Shown here: positions 44,016-52,431 of the stretch, piece after piece | Position numbering within the stretch: position 1 is the first letter of the stretch | Layout of the letters: each line of letters opens with the position of its first letter | Assembly: GCA_900548385.1 (NCBI GenBank) | Contig: URKJ01000018.1 | Coordinates: forward strand, 21,962 to 85,961 | Direction of reading: 5' to 3' | Source: an uncultured bacterium | GTDB lineage: Bacteria > Verrucomicrobiota > Lentisphaeria > Victivallales > UBA1829 | DNA length: 64,000 nucleotides | The notes under the pieces: generated by a model | Seen by the model: the letters and a program-made list of their open reading frames with translations, nothing else | Databases searched by the model: none | What the model was told of the DNA's origin: nothing | Translations under genes and position numbers: made by a program

Positions 44016-45351
44016 TACCGTTTCCTTGTGTTTCAGTCTGGAATAATAATTTCCGCTTTATTTTTCGCAACGTGGCAAGCATTCCATGAGAGTGCCAGAA
44101 ACGAACGGTATTCCGAATCTTCCGCAAAGGATATGTCAAAAAACGTCCTGTACGAAAACTGACGGAACGATAAACTTTCCTCAATTCCGATTCCCGTTCA
44201 TCAAGCCTCTTTTTCAGGCTGTTGAATTCTTCTTCCAAGGCCTGTTTATCTGCTTCGATCACTTTCAAACGGGCTGTTTCCTCTTCCAAGCCCGTAATTT
44301 TATGAAGATAAGATTTGGCAAGCTGTTCATTTCTGCACGCTGCATTTTTCTGCTCCGCAAGCCATGTCCGGTAATCCGACAGCTGCAATAATAAAGAGCC
44401 GATGCAGTTATGTCCTTTCTGTATGCGCAGATACCGTTCGTAAAAATAATGGTTTTCGTTAAAATATTCCGGCGAATAACTGCCAAGAGCAAAACTATCA
44501 CACATTTCTTTCAAATGATCATAAATCACCATGTAGGATTCTTCTCCGATTGTATCAAGGTGCCAAAACATAAACCGGAGAACATAGTTATAAAAATGCC
44601 TCTGCAGCTGCGGCGCTCTTTCAAAAATATGATGAGACTCCATAAGCGCATGATACTGACGCAATGCCGAAATAAAACACAGCGGAGATTTATTCCGGGA
44701 ACTTTCTATGGACGCGGAATGCCGGCGATGATGGATAAATACACACGGAGTCTCCACAATTTCTGCCGCCAGCGACAAGGCGGAGTATACAAAGAAAAGA
44801 TCATTCGTCGAGCGCTGTTCCTGAAAATATAACTGATAACGTTCGATGAAACTGCGACGGATCATTTTATCCCAGGCCCACCCGACATAACGATTGAATA
44901 TATTCACCGTTTCCGCCGGAGCTTCAATTTTTTCCCATTGCAATTCTTCACGGACGAAATCGGGAAATACAAGCTCATGCTCATTCCAGAAATTCACGGA
45001 ATGGCAAACAGCCAGATCAGCATGTGTGCTTTCCATTTTCTCCAAAAGAGCCTGAAACATCTGCGGAGCAAATATATCATCACTGTCAAGAAACAGAATA
45101 AACTCTCCGGAAGATTCTCTGAATCCTCTGTTCCGTGCCGTACCGGCATCGCTGTGCTCCTGCAGCAGCACTCTGATGCGCGAATCTCTCTGCGCATACT
45201 GTTCCAGGATCATTCTTGACGAATCTTCGGAGCCATCATCGACACAAATCAATTCGTAATCTTCAAAACTCTGCCCCAAAACAGAATCCAGACACTGTGC
45301 TAAATAATTTTCTACATTATATACAGGAATTATGATAGAAAGTTTTGGCAT
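44005..45351 (-). CDS. GT2 glycosyltransferase with coiled-coil C-terminus
   Basis: The 448-residue product starts with a GT2 domain (LSIIIPVYNVENYLAQCL, VDDGSEDSS, GTARNRGF, LFLDSDDIF). Residues about 355-410 are a charged coiled coil (LEEETARLKVIEADKQALEE and following). It ends with the tail SVSFRTGRFLTYPLRKIRN, which has close counterparts in the two GT2 genes upstream. It lies in the wzm-wzt operon; donor and acceptor are unknown. Confidence 0.85.
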   Translation of the reverse strand: MPKLSIIIPVYNVENYLAQCLDSVLGQSFEDYELICVDDGSEDSSRMILEQYAQRDSRIRVLLQEHSDAGTARNRGFRESSGEFILFLDSDDIFAPQMFQALLEKMESTHADLAVCHSVNFWNEHELVFPDFVREELQWEKIEAPAETVNIFNRYVGWAWDKMIRRSFIERYQLYFQEQRSTNDLFFVYSALSLAAEIVETPCVFIHHRRHSASIESSRNKSPLCFISALRQYHALMESHHIFERAPQLQRHFYNYVLRFMFWHLDTIGEESYMVIYDHLKEMCDSFALGSYSPEYFNENHYFYERYLRIQKGHNCIGSLLLQLSDYRTWLAEQKNAACRNEQLAKSYLHKITGLEEETARLKVIEADKQALEEEFNSLKKRLDERESELRKVYRSVSFRTGRFLTYPLRKIRNTVRFWHSHGMLATLRKIKRKLLFQTETQGNGNEQ

Positions 45352-45364
45352 GCACTTCTTCTCC

Positions 45365-46576
45365 TCAACCCAAAAAACGTTTTTTCAAAGCAAGCACTTT
45401 CTGAATCACCCTGGAAAAGGTCTTCCGAATGCCGAGATCCCGTAAAGACACCGTAAAATTCCGAATCATGCGCGGACACCATGTAACTGCACGCCCGCAG
45501 TGAAAACTGAAAGAATTCAACAGCTCTTTCTGCCGCTGATTTTCTGCAACGGCAAGATCCAACTTCCGGCTCAAAGTCCTGCACTCAGAAAGCAGGTGCT
45601 CTGCTGAACATCTTTGCTGCACCTGTTTCGCAAAAAGCGGGAGCAGCAGGTTCTCTGCCAGAAATAAATTCTCCGGTTGGAGCTGGACCTGCTCCGGAAC
45701 AGAAAGCTTCTCCCTGTCCATTACTGCACTGGCCAGATAAAACGCCTGAAGACAATGCTGCAGCAGATTGTCAAACAATAAAGCGATCCCCTCTTTTTCG
45801 TCCGCATTCTGTTTTTTTTGAGACAAATCCTGAAGCAGCAGCAACATTGTCCCCAAATACCCCTCAAAATGTCTTTGTTCCTGATTACTTGCCGTCATTA
45901 TGGAACAGGGACGAACTCTCCGGATATAGAATTTCCGGTTTACCGCACAGGCACGGGATGCGGCAAGCAACGCCTTCGCCGAAAAATAATTGTCTTCATG
46001 AATCAGCCCGACCGGAAATCTGCATGCGTTCTCCTTCAAAGGCTCCAACCTCAAAAAACGTAACGGAGGACTCACAAAATAATTATTATTCAACAGCAAC
46101 GTTGTCAACAACTCCATTCCGGACATAATCTGTCCACAATAATGATCTGCCAGAGAATAGTAAATCCTCATATTCTCAGTCTGGTTCTGAAAGCAGCGGT
46201 CTTCATTTTCCAGTAAAAGACCGGTTGTAAAAACGATATGGTCAAGCCGGTCTTTTTCTGCCATAGAGTATAACTCTTCCAAGGCATTTCCGACAATCAT
46301 ATCATCGCTGTCAAGGCAATAAACATATTTGCCTTTGGCGAGATCAAGTCCTTTATTTCTTGAAGCAGAAGGTCCCGCATTCGGCTGAGAAAACACTTGA
46401 AAGCGCGAATCTTTTTTTTGATAATCCAGTAAAATATCAAGCGAACCGTCTGTTGAACCATCATTAATACAGATGATCTCAATATCCCGAAACGTCTGAT
46501 TCCGCACGGAATCCAGACATTCCCGCAAATATTGCGCGACATTATATACCGGAATAATAACAGAAATTGCAGGCAT
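45365..46576 (-). CDS. GT2 family glycosyltransferase
   Basis: The 403-residue product has the GT2 core ISVIIPVYNVAQYLRECLDS, INDGSTDGS, GPSASRNKGLD and the YCLDSDDMI metal-binding motif. A helical C-terminal half ends with SFSFHCGRAVTWCPRMIRNF, a variant of the tail shared with its neighbours. It is 13 bases upstream of the 44005 gene and belongs to the same operon. The sugar specificity cannot be read from the sequence. Confidence 0.85.
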   Translation of the reverse strand: MPAISVIIPVYNVAQYLRECLDSVRNQTFRDIEIICINDGSTDGSLDILLDYQKKDSRFQVFSQPNAGPSASRNKGLDLAKGKYVYCLDSDDMIVGNALEELYSMAEKDRLDHIVFTTGLLLENEDRCFQNQTENMRIYYSLADHYCGQIMSGMELLTTLLLNNNYFVSPPLRFLRLEPLKENACRFPVGLIHEDNYFSAKALLAASRACAVNRKFYIRRVRPCSIMTASNQEQRHFEGYLGTMLLLLQDLSQKKQNADEKEGIALLFDNLLQHCLQAFYLASAVMDREKLSVPEQVQLQPENLFLAENLLLPLFAKQVQQRCSAEHLLSECRTLSRKLDLAVAENQRQKELLNSFSFHCGRAVTWCPRMIRNFTVSLRDLGIRKTFSRVIQKVLALKKRFLG

Positions 46577-46605
46577 CGGCTTTTCTCCTTAAACGACTTA
46601 CGGCT

Positions 46606-47730
46606 TTACCGCAACCGGGTTCTGATTTTTCGCGGCAGCCATGTAACCAAACGCCCCAGACGGTACGAAAAAGAGCGATATACCGATTCCAATTCTTTCC
46701 GCAATTTCAGATTTTCTTCTTCATAGGGAGCGGTAAGCCTCTTAGAGCTCCAGAATTCTTTAAAATACAGAAACTCCGGAGCTTGCAAAATAATAAGCAG
46801 TTTATCCCACTCTCCCGGCAGAAAAAGATCTTTATTCAAAGTTCCGTTTTCATAATGCGGCAGAAATTCTCTGTATATCGTATAGAGCAACAGTAATTTA
46901 TAAGCCTGATCCACTCTTCTGCAACTGAAAAGCAAACCGGAAAATTTTCTGGCAAGAACATGAGGGAAAAAAACGCTCTGAACCGTCTCATATCCCGACA
47001 GTTTTTTCTCGGCAAAAACATATTCTTCCGAAAAAGCAAATATTTTCTTCCTGTCAGCAATGGAGGAATTCGGATTGTCGACCCGGTAACAGTAAAAACA
47101 GCCTTTCAGGAAAAAGCAGCTGCGCGCCAACGCCATTGTCTGAATGAAAAAACCGACATCCTGAAAGGAAGCACCGGGGCTTTCATGGTACTGGATCTGA
47201 AACTCCTGCAAAAAACTTCTGCGGTAAATTCCGGTCCAGGTGGCCAATGTTGCAGAATTCATGACTTTCGGTTCTGCAATCGGAGAAATAACCCGGCCGT
47301 AAAATCCGGAGTCAGAAGGATACAAGGCAACTTCTTCAAATTTATAGTTACCCTCCGGAGCCGTCGACACCCGGTAAAAATCACTCTTCACACAATCGAC
47401 ATCATGAGTCCCGGCAACACGATAAAGTTCTTCATACATGTTCGGTGGAATAAAATCATCCGGCTCGACTATTCCGATATACTCTCCGGTGGCATGCTGC
47501 AGCCCATAATTCATGGAATGCCCGTAACCGGTATTCGTTTTATGCAATACACGGACGCGGGAATCTTTTTTTGCATACTCGTCCAAAACAGCCCCGGAAG
47601 AATCCCGGGAACCGTCGTCGATGCAAATGATCTCAATATCCTCCAGGGTCTGTTTCAAAACAGAATCCAGACATTCCCGAAGATATTTTTCCACATTATA
47701 AACAGGAATAAGGATGGAAATCTTAGGCAT
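46606..47730 (-). CDS. GT2 family glycosyltransferase
   Basis: The 374-residue product has the GT2 core ISILIPVYNVEKYLRECLDS, IDDGSRDSS and GYGHSMNYGL. The usual DSDD metal motif is replaced by EPDDF (IVEPDDFIPP), a variant seen in several GT2 subfamilies. It ends in YRSFSYRLGRLVTWLPRKIR, the clearest form of the tail shared by three GT2 genes here. It is the first glycosyltransferase after the methyltransferase gene. Confidence 0.85.
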   Translation of the reverse strand: MPKISILIPVYNVEKYLRECLDSVLKQTLEDIEIICIDDGSRDSSGAVLDEYAKKDSRVRVLHKTNTGYGHSMNYGLQHATGEYIGIVEPDDFIPPNMYEELYRVAGTHDVDCVKSDFYRVSTAPEGNYKFEEVALYPSDSGFYGRVISPIAEPKVMNSATLATWTGIYRRSFLQEFQIQYHESPGASFQDVGFFIQTMALARSCFFLKGCFYCYRVDNPNSSIADRKKIFAFSEEYVFAEKKLSGYETVQSVFFPHVLARKFSGLLFSCRRVDQAYKLLLLYTIYREFLPHYENGTLNKDLFLPGEWDKLLIILQAPEFLYFKEFWSSKRLTAPYEEENLKLRKELESVYRSFSYRLGRLVTWLPRKIRTRLR

Positions 47731-47785
47731 TATTCCCTCTTCTCCGATTAATTTTTATTTTCTGAAACGACTCCGGAAATTTCAT

Positions 47786-48925
47786 TCAAAATCCCCTATC
47801 CAAAATATTTTTTAAAAAAGCAAAATCCTCAGAGACCAGAAATCCCTGCTCTTTGACTCCGTTTATGGAAAAACTCCGATACAGAATCTGTTTGTCCTCA
47901 AAACACTTTCCCGCCAATGAAAAAGTATTTCTTACAAACGGATGCTGCAGATCATCAACCATGATTACAAAAGAATCGCTGACAGCGTCAGGCAGTAAAC
48001 TCAAGACATCAATTCTCCGGTATTTCGTCTCAACCTGATCCGGAGATTGGGAGGGCGCATCAACGATTATCAAATCAAATTTCCGTCCGGCTAATTTATC
48101 TTTCAAATTCTTGAAAACAGGAACTTTCGTTCCCATAAAATCAATAATTTCCTGCTCACAGACAAGGATTTGAGTGTTCGGAGCAGGAGCATGACCGGCA
48201 GTAAATTTCTCAACCCAAAATGCATCATCCTCAACCGCGATATGTTCCACAGAGCGGTCCGCGTCCGCATACTGCGTCAGCAATTTTGTAGATTCCCCGA
48301 TTCCCAACTCCAAAATATGCCGCGGCTTGACAATCTCAAGAATCCGGTAGAGGGAATATAAAAAAAGATACGTCGCAGCCCAGCCGGAGGGGGAAAAGCT
48401 CTGCCTCCGCAGCCATGGAGAGTCTTTGATCGAATCATGAAAACAATGAATGGAAGTAAACTCAAATGCATACTGCTTCATCAGAGTCAGCAATTTACTG
48501 TGTTTCGCATGCAAATCTCCCAGACTTTTTCCGATGTCTCCATTCTTCCAAACGAGCTCGGCGTTCTTCTCGCAAATCAAGGCATGCTGGTTAGCCATTT
48601 TCCCATGTAAATCGCCTAAACTTTTCCCGATATCACCGGCCTTCCAAACGAGTTCAGCGTTCTTCTCGCAAATCAATGAGCGCTGCTTGGCCATTTTCCC
48701 ATGCAAATCACCCAAGCTCTTTCCAATATCACCGGCCTTCCAAACAAGCTGTGTCTGCATTTCCCTGATCGCCCCAAGCGTCTCACTCAAATCAGAAACG
48801 GCTTTGGTTACGGAAGCAAGCTCCTCCGTCAAGGTCTCAAGCGTAGAAGCGATTTCTTTCTGCCGAAGATAAGATCCCGGCAAAATACGCATCGCCAAAT
48901 TTTTCATTTTTTTCAATAAATACAT
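47786..48925 (-). CDS. Repeat-bearing SAM methyltransferase-like protein next to Wzt
   Basis: The 379-residue product has a helical N-terminus (about 20-58), then three tandem 32-residue repeats (60-91, 92-123, 124-155) with the core LVWKAGDIGKSLGDLH. A C-terminal class I methyltransferase-like domain (about 170-379) has HILELGIGESTKLL as motif I, AVEDDAFW, and FDLIIVDAPSQSPDQ. The ATG shares one base with the wzt stop, so it is translated together with the exporter. By analogy with WbdD, which caps O-antigen and uses a helical spacer as ruler, it may terminate the chain; this is inference. It could also be a sugar O-methyltransferase only. Confidence 0.78.
   Translation of the reverse strand: MYLLKKMKNLAMRILPGSYLRQKEIASTLETLTEELASVTKAVSDLSETLGAIREMQTQLVWKAGDIGKSLGDLHGKMAKQRSLICEKNAELVWKAGDIGKSLGDLHGKMANQHALICEKNAELVWKNGDIGKSLGDLHAKHSKLLTLMKQYAFEFTSIHCFHDSIKDSPWLRRQSFSPSGWAATYLFLYSLYRILEIVKPRHILELGIGESTKLLTQYADADRSVEHIAVEDDAFWVEKFTAGHAPAPNTQILVCEQEIIDFMGTKVPVFKNLKDKLAGRKFDLIIVDAPSQSPDQVETKYRRIDVLSLLPDAVSDSFVIMVDDLQHPFVRNTFSLAGKCFEDKQILYRSFSINGVKEQGFLVSEDFAFLKNILDRGF
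48461..48748 (-). repeat. Three tandem 96-bp units encoding 32-residue repeats
   Basis: Copies 1 and 2 differ at only a few residues. Copy 3 keeps the first half (LVWKNGDIGKSLGDLH) and diverges in the second. Ile, Leu, Leu, Met spacing of 4-3-4 suggests a helical coiled-coil face. Confidence 0.88.
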
Positions 48926-50214
48926 CAGTTCACCTTCTGGGGAAAAATTGCAACGTCTTCCGGATGAGTAATTCCCCAACAACCGGAATCTCTCAAAGAT
49001 GGAGGAAGAATCACCTGCAAAACAGCCGCATTAAAGATATGATCATAGTAGAAATCCCGTGTCTGATCAGGCTTTAAGGAAAAGGAAAGGAAATAATCCC
49101 CCTTATACAAGGGTAATTGAAAACAGGTTCTGACAATATACCGGTCCCCGGCCTTCATTTCCGGCAGATAAACGTCATAGGCGCTTGAGGCAATCAAAAA
49201 TATCGCCGGCACTGTTTTCGACTGGCAGCTGAATGCAAAAACGGTTCCGGCTGGAACATCTTGATTTGCCTGGACCGAAACACAAACCTCCACCTTGTCA
49301 CGATATTGAAAACAGGAGGTCTCTTTACCGGACTGGTCGTAAGTTTTCACAGCAACGATTTCCAATGCAAGCGTGCCTGTCCGGGAAGATATTTTCTTTG
49401 CAAGAGAAGAATCCGTCGCAAACGTCTTCTTCCCGGAAGCGGCAGGAGCGACGGCTCCACCGGCTTTCTTTTTCCCTTCCACTGAATTATTCCAATACGA
49501 GTCACAGACTGTTTCAGAATCCCCGAACATTACCATTTTTCCCTGTTGCAGAAAAACCGCTTTCTGGCAGAGACTTCTTACCGTGGTCAAACTATGGGAA
49601 ACAAACAACAGAGTTGTTCCGCGTTCTCTCAGCTTCTTCAGATAATGATAACACTTCTGCTGAAAGAACATATCTCCGACAGCCAGAGCTTCATCAATGA
49701 TCAACAAATCCGGTTCAATCATTATCTGCACAGAAAAAGCAAGGCGGACCATCATGCCGCTGGAATAAGTCTTTACCGGCTGATCAATAAATTCGCCAAT
49801 ATCTGCAAAATCGACGATCGCCTGATATTTCGCCTTTATCTCCTCCTGTGACAATCCCAGAATCGCCGCGTTCATATAAACATTTTCACGGCCGGTAAAT
49901 TCAGGGTTGAAACCGCTTCCCAACTCCAGCAGGGCTGCAATACGCCCTTTCGTCCACACTTTCCCGCCAGTGGCCTGCAATGTCCCGGTAATGATCTGCA
50001 GCAGAGTACTCTTTCCCGCACCGTTACGGCCGACAATGCCAACACATTCTCCCCGTTTTACATTGAAACTGACATCTTTCAGAGCCCAGAATTCCTTATA
50101 AAAACGCTTCTTTCCCGCACATAGTGTCTGGAAAAGACGATGAATCGGCTTTTCATACATCTCAAAACATTTTGAGATATTATTAACGCTCAAAACAACA
50201 TCATCACAAGACAT
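48925..50214 (-). CDS. wzt: ABC transporter ATPase of O-polysaccharide export with C-terminal carbohydrate-binding domain
   Basis: Wzt powers export of lipid-linked O-polysaccharide. The 429-residue product has Walker A VGRNGAGKST (61-70), the signature YSSGMMVRLAFS, Walker B LLIIDEALAVGD, and the H-loop FVSHS. After a linker rich in Ala and Lys (about 265-290), a beta-rich domain of about 140 residues fills the C-terminus. Such domains recognise the modified non-reducing end of the glycan. The ATG at 50214 overlaps wzm by 11 bases. The extra domain fits a capping enzyme being encoded next door. Confidence 0.92.
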   Translation of the reverse strand: MSCDDVVLSVNNISKCFEMYEKPIHRLFQTLCAGKKRFYKEFWALKDVSFNVKRGECVGIVGRNGAGKSTLLQIITGTLQATGGKVWTKGRIAALLELGSGFNPEFTGRENVYMNAAILGLSQEEIKAKYQAIVDFADIGEFIDQPVKTYSSGMMVRLAFSVQIMIEPDLLIIDEALAVGDMFFQQKCYHYLKKLRERGTTLLFVSHSLTTVRSLCQKAVFLQQGKMVMFGDSETVCDSYWNNSVEGKKKAGGAVAPAASGKKTFATDSSLAKKISSRTGTLALEIVAVKTYDQSGKETSCFQYRDKVEVCVSVQANQDVPAGTVFAFSCQSKTVPAIFLIASSAYDVYLPEMKAGDRYIVRTCFQLPLYKGDYFLSFSLKPDQTRDFYYDHIFNAAVLQVILPPSLRDSGCWGITHPEDVAIFPQKVN

Positions 50215-51046
50215 CAGCGAACCCCCTCTTGGTTTTATAAAACCACACGAAGCCCAAGTGAAGCACCACGACTCCAATCAGGAAAGCAATCCCCAGAAAC
50301 GTCCAATTCGGCAACTTTCCAAACAGAAAAATCCGGCGGGCCTCCTCAATAAGAATCGTAAGCGGATTCATTTGCAACGGCCAACGGTATCTTGCAGGAA
50401 CACTGTTGATCGAATAAAAAATCGGAGTCATGAAAAACAGAATCTGCAAAATCACTCCGACTATATATTGCGTATCCCGCAAATAAACCCCCAGAGAAGC
50501 GACAAAAAAACAAATCCCGCAAGTAAACAGAAACAACGGAATCAAAATCAACGGCAGCAACAGCATGGTCCAGTTCAAGGAACCATAAACAAAGACCGTG
50601 CCAAAAAAGAGAAGAACAAGCCATGCAAAACCAAGAATAAAGGTTGACAGGCACTGCGCAAGCGGAAGAATTTCCAAAGGGAAAATCACTTTTTTTACAT
50701 AATTTTGATTTCCCAGGATAATCCGGCAGGAAGAAGAAACGCTCTCGGAAAAAACAGAAAACAATGCCATTCCGCAAAACATAATAATCGCAAACGCACC
50801 CCGCCCGCTTTCCGTTCCGCCCCAGCGGGCTTTGAACACCACGCTGAAAACAAAAGTGTAAACACACAACATCAGCAGCGGCTGAACAAAACTCCACAAT
50901 AGTCCGAGAAACGCCCCTCTATAGCGAATGCTGATATTCCGCAACACTAACTGCCATAAAAGAAAACGGTTTTCTTTTATAATTCTGAAAAAGAGAACCG
51001 GATTGAACAATATTTGAAGTTTACACAAGACTCCCGTCAAACCCAT
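50204..51046 (-). CDS. wzm: ABC transporter permease of O-polysaccharide export
   Basis: Wzm is the membrane half of the O-polysaccharide exporter. The 280-residue protein has an N-terminal amphipathic region, RNISIRYRGAFLGLLWSFVQPLLMLCVYT typical of ABC-2 permeases, and about six membrane segments. It is the first gene of a minus-strand operon that runs through wzt, the methyltransferase and the glycosyltransferases. A good promoter lies 50 bases upstream. Confidence 0.93.
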   Translation of the reverse strand: MGLTGVLCKLQILFNPVLFFRIIKENRFLLWQLVLRNISIRYRGAFLGLLWSFVQPLLMLCVYTFVFSVVFKARWGGTESGRGAFAIIMFCGMALFSVFSESVSSSCRIILGNQNYVKKVIFPLEILPLAQCLSTFILGFAWLVLLFFGTVFVYGSLNWTMLLLPLILIPLFLFTCGICFFVASLGVYLRDTQYIVGVILQILFFMTPIFYSINSVPARYRWPLQMNPLTILIEEARRIFLFGKLPNWTFLGIAFLIGVVVLHLGFVWFYKTKRGFADVL

Positions 51047-51095
51047 AAATTCCTCTGTTTCCCATCCGTTGTTCTTTTATATAATATCGAATAGT

Positions 51096-51124
51096 AATAT
51101 AGCCTGATAAGACCTACATTTCAA
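51096..51124 (-). promoter_or_regulatory. Putative promoter of the wzm-wzt operon
   Basis: On the minus strand TTGAAA and TATATT are separated by 17 bases, with the -10 about 50 bases before the wzm ATG. Confidence 0.6.
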
Positions 51125-51239
51125 GCAGCGATTTGAAAGAATGAAATCCGGGAGCCGATAAGGAAATATTCTATAAAAAACGCTGTAATTTGAATAAACC
51201 CGTTATATATGATTTTTATAAATATTGTCTATCAGCCTA

Positions 51240-51267
51240 TTGTCTTTTTTAAAATATATGCTATAAT
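51240..51267 (+). promoter_or_regulatory. Putative promoter of the GT2-GtrA gene
   Basis: TTGTCT and TATAAT are separated by 16 bases in an AT-rich divergent intergenic region, 51 bases before the ATG at 51319. Confidence 0.55.
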
Positions 51268-51318
51268 ATATAGACGCGATGTATTTTAAACAAAACTAAA
51301 ATAGGCTTTGCAACAGTA

Positions 51319-52428
51319 ATGCAATCTCAAGAGTCCTCCATCTGGCTCGCCATCCCGGTCCTGGATCCTGACACAAATCTGTTGAAACTTTTGAAAAACA
51401 TCAGAAAACTTTCCAATATTCCTGTTATCCTGGTAAATGACGGCTCTTCAAATCCTTCTTCTCTGCAAATCCTTGAAGAAGCAAAAAATATTCCAAATAT
51501 CCATTATCTTCAACACGCGGTTAATCAGGGAAAAGGAAGAGCGTTAAAAACAGCATTTAATTATTATCTGAATCAGAATCCGCAAGGAGTCGGCGTGGTC
51601 ACTGCAGACGGAGACGGCCAGCATTCCCCTAAAGATATTTTGACGTGTGCAGAGTTACTGCAGAAATTTCCCCGGGATCTGGTACTCGGCTGCCGCGATT
51701 TCTCAAAAGAACTGGTCCCCTGGAAGAGCAAATTAGGCAATCAGTTGACAAAAGGCATTTTTTTCCTGGCAACGCGGATTCGTTTTTCTGATACACAAAC
51801 AGGGTTGCGGGGAATTCCTGCTTATTACCAGAAAGCTCTGCTCACCACTTACGGGGAACGCTTTGAATTTGAAACCCTGATGCTCTTGCGCTGCTCCGAA
51901 TTTAGTGTCCATCTCAAGGAAACAGCAATAGAAACGATCTATCTGAACTCCAATAAAGCAACTCACTTCCGCCCGTTTCATGACTCACTCGCAATCTATA
52001 AGCTGATCTTTGCATATATCTATAAACAGCTTTTGAAATTTACCGTTTCGAGTCTTTTGTCTGCCGCACTGGATCTGTTCCTTTTCTGGCTGTTTTTCAG
52101 ATATATCTTCAGCAATAAACCGGGAAGCCTGGTTGCCTCTGTCTGTTTGGCAAGAAGCTGTTCCCTGATATTTAATTATATCCTGAATAAATCGCTTGTT
52201 TTTCAGTATCAGCACGAAAAAACATGTCTGGCAATATTCTCAAAATCATTCAATCTCTACTTCCTGTTATGTATTTTTATCATGTTATGCTCTTATCTGC
52301 TGACGAAAGGCGGCAATCTGTTGTTTCCTGATGTCAATCTGGTTGTTTTAAAAGCCCTTGTTGACCTGTTTCTGTTTTTTACAAGCTATTTTATTCAAAA
52401 ACAGTTTATCTTCTTCAAAAAGGGTTGA
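51319..52428 (+). CDS. GT2-GtrA fusion protein
   Basis: The 369-residue protein joins a GT2 domain (about 1-225: LAIPVLDPDTNL, LVNDGSSNP, NQGKGRALKTAF, TADGDGQHSPKD) to a GtrA-like four-segment membrane domain (about 238-369). GtrA proteins are thought to flip polyprenyl-phosphate sugars, and GT2 partners of the GtrB type charge the lipid, so the fusion could do both. The GC content is lower than in the housekeeping genes. The large membrane protein downstream (3-base gap) may use the lipid-linked sugar. Confidence 0.85.
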   Translation: MQSQESSIWLAIPVLDPDTNLLKLLKNIRKLSNIPVILVNDGSSNPSSLQILEEAKNIPNIHYLQHAVNQGKGRALKTAFNYYLNQNPQGVGVVTADGDGQHSPKDILTCAELLQKFPRDLVLGCRDFSKELVPWKSKLGNQLTKGIFFLATRIRFSDTQTGLRGIPAYYQKALLTTYGERFEFETLMLLRCSEFSVHLKETAIETIYLNSNKATHFRPFHDSLAIYKLIFAYIYKQLLKFTVSSLLSAALDLFLFWLFFRYIFSNKPGSLVASVCLARSCSLIFNYILNKSLVFQYQHEKTCLAIFSKSFNLYFLLCIFIMLCSYLLTKGGNLLFPDVNLVVLKALVDLFLFFTSYFIQKQFIFFKKG

Positions 52429-52431
52429 AAA

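Noticed and set aside
48461..48748. CRISPR-like array because of regular tandem units
   Set aside because: The units are contiguous 96-bp coding repeats without spacers and lie in frame within the methyltransferase gene.
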